Part shown: one piece after another, positions 5,916 to 12,447 of the stretch
Layout: the number at the start of each line of letters is the position of its first letter
Position numbering within the stretch: the stretch's first letter is position 1
NCBI GenBank assembly: GCA_030145015.1
Contig: JAQYWI010000144.1
Span: forward strand, 1 to 14,139
Source of the DNA: Desulfobacterales bacterium
GTDB taxonomy: Bacteria > Desulfobacterota > Desulfobacteria > Desulfobacterales > JAHEIW01
Direction of reading: 5' to 3'
Length of the DNA stretch: 14,139 nucleotides
Translations under genes and position numbers: made by a program
The notes under the pieces: generated by a model
The model's database searches: none
Told to the model about the DNA's origin: nothing
What the model saw: only the letters and a program-made list of their open reading frames with translations

Positions 5916-6696
5916 TTGATCTTTCGCCGGCGATGACGATTTCTTTTGTTTTTTTGGCCGGATCCTCGCTTCGCATCAAAGCCGAACCGACCAGGACGGC
6001 CTGGATGCCTGTTGTTTGTAATGCGCCGATATCGCCTTTTTCGGTTATACCGCTTTCACTTACGAGAATGCAGTTGTTCGGCACCAGCGGTGCCAGCTTA
6101 AAAGTGGTTTGGATATCGACATTAAAACTGTCCAGGTCACGATTGTTGATGCCGATGATCTCGGCGCCGCAGGCAACGGCTTTTTCAAGGTCATCCCTGC
6201 TATGGACTTCGGTCAGAGGCGCCATGCCCAATTCCCGGCACAAATCGATGTATTCTGCCAGTTGCTGTTGCGACAGGATCCGCGTGATAAGAAGGACCGC
6301 ATCGGCGCCATAAAAAAAGGCTTCCCGAACCTGAACCGCATCGATGATAAAATCCTTTCGCAGGATGGGCAAGGAGATCGCCTCTTTCAGGCGCGGAAGA
6401 TTTTCCAGGTCTCCCTGGAAAAATCGTTTATCCGTAAGTAGAGAGATCGCCGCTGCCCCGGCATCTTGATAGATGCGACCGATAGAGATGGGGTCGACCT
6501 TTGCGCGAATGAGCCCGGCTGAAGGCGAGGCAAACTTGATCTCAGCGATCAGGCTGATCTTTTGCGGTATTGATATGGCGGCCTTGAAATCTCTCAGGGG
6601 CTGTCGTTCCTTATCCCGGTTGAATGGCATTGACTTTTTCAGTCGGGCCACTTCATTTTTTTTCTCGTCCAGGATCTCCACGAGTCGATGATGCAT
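5908..6696 (-). CDS. trpC: Indole-3-glycerol phosphate synthase
   Basis: Closes the indole ring by decarboxylation of CdRP. From the ATG at 6696 the protein has 262 residues. Catalytic residues visible are Glu52 and Lys54 in AEIKFASPS, Lys114 in ILRKDF, Glu163 in TEVH, Asn184 in GINNRDL and Ser213 or Ser215 in LVSESGI. The family usually reads AE-KRASPSKG; here Arg is Phe55 and the later Lys is Ala60, a lineage quirk beside the active site. I chose the ATG at 6696 because AAGGA lies 7 nt upstream and it falls 16 bp after the trpD stop. A TTG at 6753 would give a longer but unlikely N-terminus inside trpD. It overlaps trpF by 8 bp. Confidence 0.95.
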   Translation of the reverse strand: MHHRLVEILDEKKNEVARLKKSMPFNRDKERQPLRDFKAAISIPQKISLIAEIKFASPSAGLIRAKVDPISIGRIYQDAGAAAISLLTDKRFFQGDLENLPRLKEAISLPILRKDFIIDAVQVREAFFYGADAVLLITRILSQQQLAEYIDLCRELGMAPLTEVHSRDDLEKAVACGAEIIGINNRDLDSFNVDIQTTFKLAPLVPNNCILVSESGITEKGDIGALQTTGIQAVLVGSALMRSEDPAKKTKEIVIAGERSNV

Positions 6697-6712
6697 TCCA
6701 ATGTCCTTATGG

Positions 6713-7786
6713 TTAGCCGCGCACAAAAGGCTGGCATTGCCGTGTAAATTCAATCAATTTATCGAGCTTATCGCGGGCCTTGCCGGAATCTATGGAATCT
6801 GCAGCGATTTTGATGCCGTCTTTAAAATTGTCACTTAGCCCTGAGGCCATAAAGGCTGCCGACGCATTCAGCAAAACCATATCTCTTTTGGGACCCTTCT
6901 CACCATTCAGAATCTGTCGGATAATATTTGCATTTTCCTTGGCATCACCGCCCACAATATCTTCCAGAACCGCTCTACCGATGTCATATTCCTCCGGCGT
7001 CATCTGAAATGTGCTTACATTATCGTTTTTCAGATGGGAAACCTTTGTCGGTCCGCAGATGCTGATTTCGTCAAATGTTCCTTCACCACAGACCACAAAT
7101 GCCTCTTTGGTTCCCAGCCGTTTCAGGACAAGAGCGATCTTATCTGTCAGGCTTTGTTCATAGACGCCCAGCACCATAACCGAGGCGCCGGCCGGATTGG
7201 TCACAGGGCCAAGGAGATTAAAAATGCTGCGGATACCAATCTCTTGTCTGGGTCCGGCTGCATGTTTCATTGCGCCGTGAAAAATAGGGGCGTAGAGAAA
7301 TCCGATGCCGATCTCATTGATGCACTTCTCAACATCGGTACTGGTGACCTCCAGATTTACGCCCAGGTTTTCAAGCACATCCGCGCTTCCGCACAGGCTG
7401 GAGACGGCCCGGTTGCCGTGCTTGGCGACCTTTATACCGCCGCCCGCAGCAACAAATGCGGTCGTCGTGGAGACATTAAACGTCCGGGTTCCGTCACCGC
7501 CGGTACCCACAATATCGAGGATCGTCTCATCTTCGATATTGATCTCATCGCGGTCAATGTTCACCAGATGATTATTAACGTTTATTTTTGTGGCCTTGGC
7601 CCGCATGGCCCTGGCAGCGCCGGCAATCTCATCAACGGTCTCGCCTTTTAATCTCAAGGCCGTAATGAAAGCCCCGATCTGGGCCGGTGTGGCGGTCCCG
7701 GTCATTATCTCATCCATGGCCTTTTCCATCTCGGCCTCTGTGAGATCCTGGCCTCTGACAACGTTTGAAATAAACTTTTTAATCAT
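6713..7786 (-). CDS. trpD: Anthranilate phosphoribosyltransferase
   Basis: Transfers the phosphoribosyl group of PRPP to anthranilate. The 357-residue protein has the helical N-terminal domain (residues 1-70), the PRPP loop GTGGDGTRTFNVST at about 94-107, and KHGNRAVSS at 122-130, both diagnostic. A segment rich in Asn, Asp and Ile between residues 68 and 90 precedes the PRPP loop and is some ten residues longer than I expect for the family. I chose the ATG at 7786 since a perfect GGAGG lies 8 nt upstream; an in-frame ATG at 7801 is inside that site. It overlaps the end of trpG by 8 bp (ATGATTAA), which suggests coupled translation. Confidence 0.96.
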   Translation of the reverse strand: MIKKFISNVVRGQDLTEAEMEKAMDEIMTGTATPAQIGAFITALRLKGETVDEIAGAARAMRAKATKINVNNHLVNIDRDEINIEDETILDIVGTGGDGTRTFNVSTTTAFVAAGGGIKVAKHGNRAVSSLCGSADVLENLGVNLEVTSTDVEKCINEIGIGFLYAPIFHGAMKHAAGPRQEIGIRSIFNLLGPVTNPAGASVMVLGVYEQSLTDKIALVLKRLGTKEAFVVCGEGTFDEISICGPTKVSHLKNDNVSTFQMTPEEYDIGRAVLEDIVGGDAKENANIIRQILNGEKGPKRDMVLLNASAAFMASGLSDNFKDGIKIAADSIDSGKARDKLDKLIEFTRQCQPFVRG

Positions 7787-8360
7787 GGTGTTTTCCTCCA
7801 TTTATTGAAAAATTTTCTAAAATATTAGTTCCTGTTTCCGTTAAAATTGATTCGGGGTGAAACTGAACACCCTCCACCGGGTATTTGCGGTGCCGCAGTC
7901 CCATAATTTCTCCATCCGCTGTCCAGGCGCTGATCTCAAGACAATCGGGCACAGTGTCTTTCTGTACGATAAGTGAGTGGTAACGCACTGCCTCAAACGG
8001 GTTGGCCAGGTCTTTAAAGATACTGCGACTATCGTGAAAGATCATGGAGGTCTTGCCGTGCATAATGAGATCGGCCCTGACCACCTTGGCGCCATAAGTT
8101 GCTGCAATGGCCTGATGTCCGAGACACACACCCAGAACCGGGATCGTTGGTCCCAGATGATTGATGGCCTCCATGGAAACTCCCGAATCGGCGGGCGTGC
8201 CCGGTCCGGGAGAGATCACCAGGGCTGAAGGCTTGAGTGTTTGAATGCCCTGCATATCGATACGGTCGTTTCGAAAGATTTTTACCTCCTGATCAAACTG
8301 TTCCAGTATCTGGACCAGGTTGTAAGTAAAGGAGTCATAGTTATCAATTAGCAGTATCAT
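7779..8360 (-). CDS. trpG: Anthranilate synthase glutamine amidotransferase subunit
   Basis: Class I glutaminase that delivers ammonia to TrpE. It may also serve a para-aminobenzoate synthase, as dual-use TrpG/PabA proteins do. From the ATG at 8360 the 193 residues begin with the typical MILLIDNYDSFTYNL and show the oxyanion loop SPGPGTP at 50-56 and the catalytic triad Cys79 (GVCLGHQ), His168 and Glu170 (QFHPES). An in-frame TTG at 8378 would add six residues, but AAAAGG sits 9 nt before the ATG. It overlaps trpE by 17 bp and trpD by 8 bp. It is not fused to trpD as it is in E. coli. Confidence 0.96.
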   Translation of the reverse strand: MILLIDNYDSFTYNLVQILEQFDQEVKIFRNDRIDMQGIQTLKPSALVISPGPGTPADSGVSMEAINHLGPTIPVLGVCLGHQAIAATYGAKVVRADLIMHGKTSMIFHDSRSIFKDLANPFEAVRYHSLIVQKDTVPDCLEISAWTADGEIMGLRHRKYPVEGVQFHPESILTETGTNILENFSINGGKHHD

Positions 8361-9831
8361 TTTGTTTAACCTTTTCAATGGCCTTGAACATTGCGCCGGC
8401 TTTTTTTAATGTTTCCTCATACTCATTTTCAGGAGAAGAGTCGGCAACAATGCCGGCGCCCACCTGAACAGACAGGCGATCTTTACAGATGGTAATGGTG
8501 CGGATGGTGATGCAAAAATCCATGTTGCCGTTGAACCCGAAATACCCGACTGCCCCGGCGTAAGGTCCCCGCGGATAGGGTTCCAATTCACTGATAATTT
8601 CCATCGCCCGGATCTTGGGCGCACCACTGACGGTCCCGGCCGGAAAAGCGGACATAAACAGCTCAAAACAGTCCGAGCTCGATTTCAAGATTCCCTCTAC
8701 CCGGGATACGATATGCATCACGTGTGAATAGCGCTCGATTTCCATAAGCCGCGGCACCGATACAGAGCCGGAGGCCGCCACCTTGCCGACATCGTTTCTT
8801 CCCAGATCGACCAGCATGATATGTTCGGCGCGTTCTTTGGGGTCGGCCATCAGATCTTTTTCCAAGGCCTGATCCTCCTCGGGTGTTGCCCCTCTGGGTC
8901 GGGTACCGGCGATGGGGCGAAGCTCGATTTTGCCGTCCGTCAGCCTCACCAGGATTTCCGGGGAAGCGCCGATCAGTTTAATATCGCCGAAATTGAGGTA
9001 GAACATATAGGGCGAAGGATTCACGCTCCTGAGGCTGCGGTAAAGGGCAAAGTCTTCACCGGATACCGCTCCTGAGAATTTCTGGGAAAGAACGACCTGA
9101 ATCGCTTCACCGGCAACGATGTAATCCTTGGCCTTGCGGACGGCATCCTCAAAATCGGCTTTTGAGAAATTCGGTTCAAGATCAGAGAGCTTTAATGCGC
9201 CGTTTTTTAAAACCGACGGCAAGGGACCTTGAAGCTTCGCGGTTGTCTGTGCAACCTCCTGGCAGGCCTGGTCGTAAACCGTTTTCAAATCTTCATTTTT
9301 CTTAAGATGGGCGAAGGCCACCACCTTTATCATATGGGTGAAATGATCGAAGATAATCAAATGACGGCAGGCGATGAAAACGGCTTCCGGATCCATTCTG
9401 TCTGCCGGCGAAATATGGGGAAGATGTTCCCACTTTCTGACCAGGTCATAATTAAAGAATCCCACCAGCCCGCCCTGAAACGGCGGCAGATCCTTGATAG
9501 ACACCGGTTTGAATTTTGCGCATAAGTTCCGCATAACATCTAAAGGATTTCTGACGTCTTTTAATACTTTATGTTCGTGTCCCTCGTAGATCTCCATCTG
9601 GCTGTCGCGTGAGATTGCACGTAAATAAGGCCTACAGCCGATAAAACTGTGGCGTCCCCAACGCTTACCGCCTTCAGCGCTTTCAAGAAGGTAAGCGTAA
9701 GAATCGTCTTTCAACTTCAGATAGGCCGAAACCGGCGTCTCCGTATCCGCCAGGAATTCCTGATAAACGGGTATCAGGTTTCCCGCTTGTGTCATCTCTT
9801 TAAATTCTGAAAATGTAGGATTTATTTTCAA
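8344..9831 (-). CDS. trpE: Anthranilate synthase component I
   Basis: Converts chorismate and ammonia to anthranilate, the branch-point step to Trp. The 495 residues include the N-terminal Trp-binding motif LLES (48-51), so feedback inhibition is expected. The chorismate-binding domain is intact: QVVLSQ, PIAGTRPRG, LVDLGRNDVGKVA, SHVMHIVS, SGAPK and GAVGYFGFNG. The start is a TTG at 9831, 7 nt after GGAG, in good agreement with the usual N-terminus; the next ATG (codon 13) would cut into the conserved TPV region. The ribosome site lies in a small dyad (9831-9846) and directly follows the second leader terminator. First structural gene of the trp operon. Confidence 0.97.
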   Translation of the reverse strand: MKINPTFSEFKEMTQAGNLIPVYQEFLADTETPVSAYLKLKDDSYAYLLESAEGGKRWGRHSFIGCRPYLRAISRDSQMEIYEGHEHKVLKDVRNPLDVMRNLCAKFKPVSIKDLPPFQGGLVGFFNYDLVRKWEHLPHISPADRMDPEAVFIACRHLIIFDHFTHMIKVVAFAHLKKNEDLKTVYDQACQEVAQTTAKLQGPLPSVLKNGALKLSDLEPNFSKADFEDAVRKAKDYIVAGEAIQVVLSQKFSGAVSGEDFALYRSLRSVNPSPYMFYLNFGDIKLIGASPEILVRLTDGKIELRPIAGTRPRGATPEEDQALEKDLMADPKERAEHIMLVDLGRNDVGKVAASGSVSVPRLMEIERYSHVMHIVSRVEGILKSSSDCFELFMSAFPAGTVSGAPKIRAMEIISELEPYPRGPYAGAVGYFGFNGNMDFCITIRTITICKDRLSVQVGAGIVADSSPENEYEETLKKAGAMFKAIEKVKQNDTAN

Positions 9832-9846
9832 TTTGGATCTCCAAAT
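9831..9846 (-). promoter_or_regulatory. Dyad over the trpE ribosome site and TTG start
   Basis: Minus strand ATTTGG-AGAT-CCAAAT: six-base arms and a four-base loop, or seven-base arms around GA. It covers the GGAG ribosome site and ends on the first base of the TTG start codon. The TTTGGAG half is also complementary over seven bases to CTCCAAA in the loop of the first terminator (9918-9912). It could tune trpE translation or be a DNA operator. This is sequence observation only, without a homologous example that I know. Confidence 0.45.
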
Positions 9847-9851
9847 AAAAA

Positions 9852-9878
9852 GGCCGAGAGACGATTGATCCCTCGGCC
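9852..9878 (-). terminator. Second intrinsic terminator of the trp leader
   Basis: Minus strand stem GGCCGAG / CTCGGCC with a 13-base loop, followed by TTTTTATTT. It ends only about 20 nt before the trpE start codon. The loop contains GGATC, complementary to GATCC beside the trpE ribosome site. Confidence 0.82.
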
Positions 9879-9898
9879 ATAAAAATATTCAAATAAAA

Positions 9899-9930
9899 AA
9901 CCGTGGGACCTTTTGGAGGTGCCCACGGTT
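9899..9930 (-). terminator. Attenuator terminator of the trp leader
   Basis: Minus strand stem AACCGTGGG-C-ACC / GGT-CCCACGGTT, twelve pairs with one bulged C and a seven-base loop, followed by TTTTTTA. It begins 26 nt after the trpL stop codon. CCTCCA at the loop/5' arm (9919-9914) can pair with TGGGGG (9976-9971) in the leader, a candidate antiterminator. Confidence 0.92.
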
Positions 9931-9956
9931 TATTGGTTAATTATGATATTAGTGTA

Positions 9957-10043
9957 TCATGGCAGGCTGGCCCCCAGGTTAGAGCTGGGCCACCACCAAT
10001 TTCTGAGTGCATTCAAAAAAATATTTTTTCGTTCGCTAATCAT
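9957..10043 (-). CDS. trpL: trp operon leader peptide with three tandem Trp codons
   Basis: A 28-residue frame from ATG at 10043 to TGA. Residues 16-18 are Trp-Trp-Trp (9998-9990), encoded by three TGG codons in a row; the E. coli leader has two. It senses charged tRNA-Trp during attenuation of trpE. There is no Shine-Dalgarno sequence upstream (cgtcccc before the ATG), and the best promoter puts the -10 hexamer only 8 nt before the ATG, so the message is probably leaderless or nearly so. The region after the Trp codons forms the 1:2 stem at 9968-9992. Found by direct translation. The Trp triplet, position and downstream terminator make the assignment firm; the start codon is less certain. 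Confidence 0.92.
   Translation of the reverse strand: MISERKNIFLNALRNWWWPSSNLGASLP
9968..9992 (-). promoter_or_regulatory. Trp attenuator 1:2 stem
   Basis: Minus strand TGGCCCAG-ctctaac-CTGGGGGCCA: eight possible pairs with two extra G in the 3' arm. The 5' arm starts on the third Trp codon. A ribosome stalled on the Trp codons would cover it and free the G-run (9976-9971) to pair with CCTCCA (9919-9914) in the first terminator. The antiterminator is short (six pairs, one G-T), so the fold needs an energy calculation. Confidence 0.7.
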
Positions 10044-10051
10044 GGGGACGT

Positions 10052-10080
10052 ACTTTAGAGAGTGTGAATGCACTTGTCAA
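10052..10080 (-). promoter_or_regulatory. Sigma-70-type promoter of the trp operon
   Basis: Minus strand consensus -35 TTGACA (10080-10075), exactly 17 bp, -10 TAAAGT (10057-10052, four of six matches). The start point would fall at about 10043-10046, on or next to the trpL ATG. No TrpR-like operator dyad is visible. Upstream sequence is A/T-rich. Confidence 0.78.
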
Positions 10081-10209
10081 GGGAAAAATATTTTTTGACA
10101 AATTCAGAGAAAGTGCCGGACGATTTGAAAAAAGATAATAGTCGCGCAAACATTTAAGATTTAGAATTTGCATCGGCGCTCGAAAATTTTGGACTCTAAA
10201 AGGTTAGTA

Positions 10210-10239
10210 TTGACGTCAGGGGCACATATGCAATAGGTT
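10210..10239 (+). promoter_or_regulatory. Weak candidate promoter for the dehydratase gene
   Basis: Plus strand TTGACG (10210-10215), 17-18 bp, ATAGGT or TAGGTT as a poor -10. If used, the start point would be at the left end of repeat copy B, which would then form the whole 5' leader of the dehydratase message. The -35 lies in the dyad TGACGTCA. The rest of 10081-10209 shows nothing I can name. Confidence 0.22.
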
Positions 10240-10240
10240 C

Positions 10241-10387
10241 TAGAACCCATCTCAAAAATGCGTCTAAGTGCTCATGGCGGCGTTGCAAACCGATTCAAAA
10301 TGCTCACATACTTACGTGTATGCTCCGCTTTCGAATCGATTTGCGCCTTGCCCTGAACCCTTATCCACCTTTTTGAGATGGGTTCTA
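10241..10387 (-). repeat. 147-bp structured repeat element, copy B
   Basis: Same family and exact length as the element at 4318-4464, inverted. Terminal arms TAGAACCCATCTCAAAAA and TTTTTGAGATGGGTTCTA are perfectly complementary over 18 bp and extend by a flanking C/G. Middle stem GCAAATCGATTC / GAATCGGTTTGC (one T-G) and the same GCATAC / GTATGT apical hairpin follow. Both ends carry CTAG, possibly a 4-bp target duplication of the YTAR type. It ends 28 bp before the dehydratase ATG, so it lies in or beside that gene's 5' leader. No open frame. Confidence 0.87.
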
Positions 10388-10415
10388 GTAATAAAATAAA
10401 TAGGAGATATCCAAA

Positions 10416-11855
10416 ATGGGAGTGAAAACCAAAGATGAATACATTGAATCATTAAGGCAAATGAAACCGACCGCTTATATGGGCGGTGAGAAGATAACCG
10501 ACATCGTCGATAACCCCAGACTGCGACCCGGAATCGAAGCCACGGGTGCCACTTATGAGCTGGCGCAGATGGATCAATATCGCGACCTGATGGTGACGCA
10601 AAGCCCGCTGATCGACGAACCGGTAAGCCGCTTTACTCTGCCACCGGGCTCCATCGAGGATCTGGTGGCCCGGGTCAAAATCAATCGAACACTCGGCAAC
10701 TGGGTGGGCACCTGCCATCAGCGTTGTACCGGCCTGGATTGTTTGTCTGCGCTTTCCATCGTCACCTATGAAATCGACCAGAAGCACAATACAAATTACG
10801 TTGAACGCTTTAGCGAATTTTTGAAACATGTTCAGAAAAATGATCTGACCTGCAACGCCGGTGTTACCGATGTCAAAGGCGACCGGTCCCTTGGTCCCAA
10901 CGAGCAGGAAGATAAAGACATGTATCTGCACGTGGTCGAGCGCCGGGATGACGGCATTGTGGTGCGGGGCGCCAAAGCGCATCAAACCGGATCGCTTTCG
11001 TCGCATGAAATCATCGTTTTGCCCACCCGCGCCCTGGGCAAAGGCCATGAAGATTATGCCGTGGCGTTTGCCGTTCCAAACGACACCCCGGGCCTGATCC
11101 ATGTGGTCGGCCGCTCCAGTCTGGACAACCGGGAGCTGGATGGCTGTGACATCGGTAACATCCGTTACTCGAAATACTGCCCCACGGTAATATTTGATAA
11201 CGTATTTGTCCCCTGGGAAAGGGTCTTTTTATGCGGTGAGACAGAATTTGCAGTCGACATGGTCGTTAAATTCTCTTCCTATCACCGCCAGAGCCACGGC
11301 GGCTGCAAATCCGGTAAGATCGACTGCATGACCGGAGCGGCTTTAACCATGATGGATTACAGCGGAACCAGCAAAGCGGGCCATCTCAAGCAAAAGGTCA
11401 TTGACATGATTCACCGTGCGGAAACGCTGTATGGATGCAGTCTGGCCGCATCTTATGAAGGCAAAATACAGCCTTCCGGAACCTATTTCATTGACACCGT
11501 GCTGGCCAATGCCTCCAAGATCCACGAGGGTAAAGAGATGGCCGAAGCCATCCGATTGATGGTGGATATTTGCGGGGGGTATGTTGCCGATCTGCCCTCG
11601 GAGAAAGATTTCGACAACCCCGAAGTCGGCCACCTTCTAAAAAAATATTTAAAGGGTAAAAAAGAAGTGCCGGTGGAAAACCGGGTCAAGATGTACCGCC
11701 TGGTTGAAAAAATGGCCATGGAAAGCGCCGATACCATTTCCGATATACACGGCGGCGGCTCCCCCGAGGCCCACCGGGTGACCATCCTGCGGGAAACGGA
11801 TGTGGAAGCCAAAAAGAAGGCGGCTAAACGGCTGGCCGGGATCGATGAAGATTAA
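10416..11855 (+). CDS. 4-hydroxybutyryl-CoA dehydratase family protein (AbfD-like)
   Basis: Radical flavin/[4Fe-4S] dehydratase family with the HpaB acyl-CoA-dehydrogenase-like fold; the model enzyme converts 4-hydroxybutyryl-CoA to crotonyl-CoA. The 479 residues keep all four cluster ligands of the Clostridium aminobutyricum enzyme: Cys100 and Cys104 (CHQRC; Cys99/Cys103) and His290 with Cys297 spaced H-x6-C (His292/Cys299). Thr191 and Lys298 match Thr190 and Lys300. The active-site Tyr296, however, is His294 (HRQSHGGCK), and the Glu455/Ala460 region (near residues 440-447, ISDIHGGG) also appears changed. The substrate may therefore differ. AGGAG lies 9 nt before the ATG. It is soluble and oxygen-sensitive by family. 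It is followed on the same strand by a RidA-family gene and an aldo/keto reductase; no CoA-transferase or 4-hydroxybutyrate dehydrogenase is visible. Confidence 0.88.
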   Translation: MGVKTKDEYIESLRQMKPTAYMGGEKITDIVDNPRLRPGIEATGATYELAQMDQYRDLMVTQSPLIDEPVSRFTLPPGSIEDLVARVKINRTLGNWVGTCHQRCTGLDCLSALSIVTYEIDQKHNTNYVERFSEFLKHVQKNDLTCNAGVTDVKGDRSLGPNEQEDKDMYLHVVERRDDGIVVRGAKAHQTGSLSSHEIIVLPTRALGKGHEDYAVAFAVPNDTPGLIHVVGRSSLDNRELDGCDIGNIRYSKYCPTVIFDNVFVPWERVFLCGETEFAVDMVVKFSSYHRQSHGGCKSGKIDCMTGAALTMMDYSGTSKAGHLKQKVIDMIHRAETLYGCSLAASYEGKIQPSGTYFIDTVLANASKIHEGKEMAEAIRLMVDICGGYVADLPSEKDFDNPEVGHLLKKYLKGKKEVPVENRVKMYRLVEKMAMESADTISDIHGGGSPEAHRVTILRETDVEAKKKAAKRLAGIDED

Positions 11856-11972
11856 AACCAGATTGACTCTCGGATATTAGGTAGGTTCAGTTACGCTAAA
11901 GATACCTGCCTGCTGCACCTCAAAGCAAGAAAAGCAAATTCTCCAAAAACAGCAAGTGAAAGGAGGCATCTT

Positions 11973-12356
11973 ATGCCCCATGAAATTTTGAAACTGAGCA
12001 GTGTGCATTCGACGGTCGGTTATTCCCATGTTGCCAGGGCCGGCAATACCTTGTACATCTCCGGTCAAGTTGCAAAAGATATAGAAGGTCAATTGGTTGG
12101 TAAAGGGGATTTTGAAACCCAGGTTCGCCAGGTGCTCACCAATTTGAAAAATATCCTGGATGAGGCCGGCGGGAATATGCAAAACATTGCAAAAATGACC
12201 ACATTTTTAACCCATTATAACTACCTCGAAACCTACCGCAGCGTTCGCGATGAGTTTTTTCAGGAGCCTTACCCGGCTAACACGCTTCTTTTCGTGGAAA
12301 GTCTGGCGCTGCCGGATTTTATGGTAGAGATTGAAGCCATTGCTGTGCTGGATTGA
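11973..12356 (+). CDS. RidA/YjgF-family protein lacking the catalytic arginine
   Basis: Small trimeric family; true RidA hydrolyses reactive enamines/imines released by PLP enzymes. The 127 residues cover the whole domain: Tyr17 (GYSHV), ISGQVAKD strand, GDFETQVRQVLTNLKNIL helix, MTTFLTHYN, and the terminal VEIEAIAV with Glu. The essential Arg105, which sits in a PAR motif before the last strands, is replaced: the sequence is YPANTLL. Proteins without this Arg (Rid4-7 groups) are not expected to have imine deaminase activity, so the role is open. A full AAGGAGG precedes the ATG by 7 nt. It starts 117 bp after the dehydratase with no terminator between, so co-transcription is likely. Confidence 0.9.
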   Translation: MPHEILKLSSVHSTVGYSHVARAGNTLYISGQVAKDIEGQLVGKGDFETQVRQVLTNLKNILDEAGGNMQNIAKMTTFLTHYNYLETYRSVRDEFFQEPYPANTLLFVESLALPDFMVEIEAIAVLD

Positions 12357-12447
12357 AAGGCGGAGAAGACCTTCGCAGGTGTCAACAGGTTAGCTAATTT
12401 ATCATTTCAACCTGTCATACCGGTTATTTAAGTCAAAGGAGGATGTT

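Noticed and set aside
7034..7651. Plus-strand open frame of 205 codons opposite trpD
   Set aside because: Shadow of trpD, whose PRPP motifs fix the true frame. Composition is typical of antisense translation.
10052..10080. TrpR-type operator in the trp promoter
   Set aside because: No dyad resembling the CTAGT-type TrpR site is present. Attenuation explains control.
10372..10401. TTGAGA in the end of repeat B with TAAATA downstream as an outward promoter for the dehydratase
   Set aside because: The start point would fall only a few bases before the ATG and would cut off the AGGAG ribosome site, which looks genuine.
10452..11102. Long minus-strand open frame (216 codons) opposite the AbfD-like gene
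   Set aside because: It is the antisense shadow of a strongly conserved gene with all cluster ligands. It has no ribosome site or recognisable domain.
11877..11920. AGGTAGG/CCTGCCT dyad after the dehydratase as a terminator
   Set aside because: Short stem with a G-T pair, a loop near 19 nt and no T-run.
12380..12416. ACAGGTT/AACCTGT dyad between the Rid-like gene and the aldo/keto reductase as a terminator
   Set aside because: Only seven pairs with a long A/T-rich loop and no T-run.
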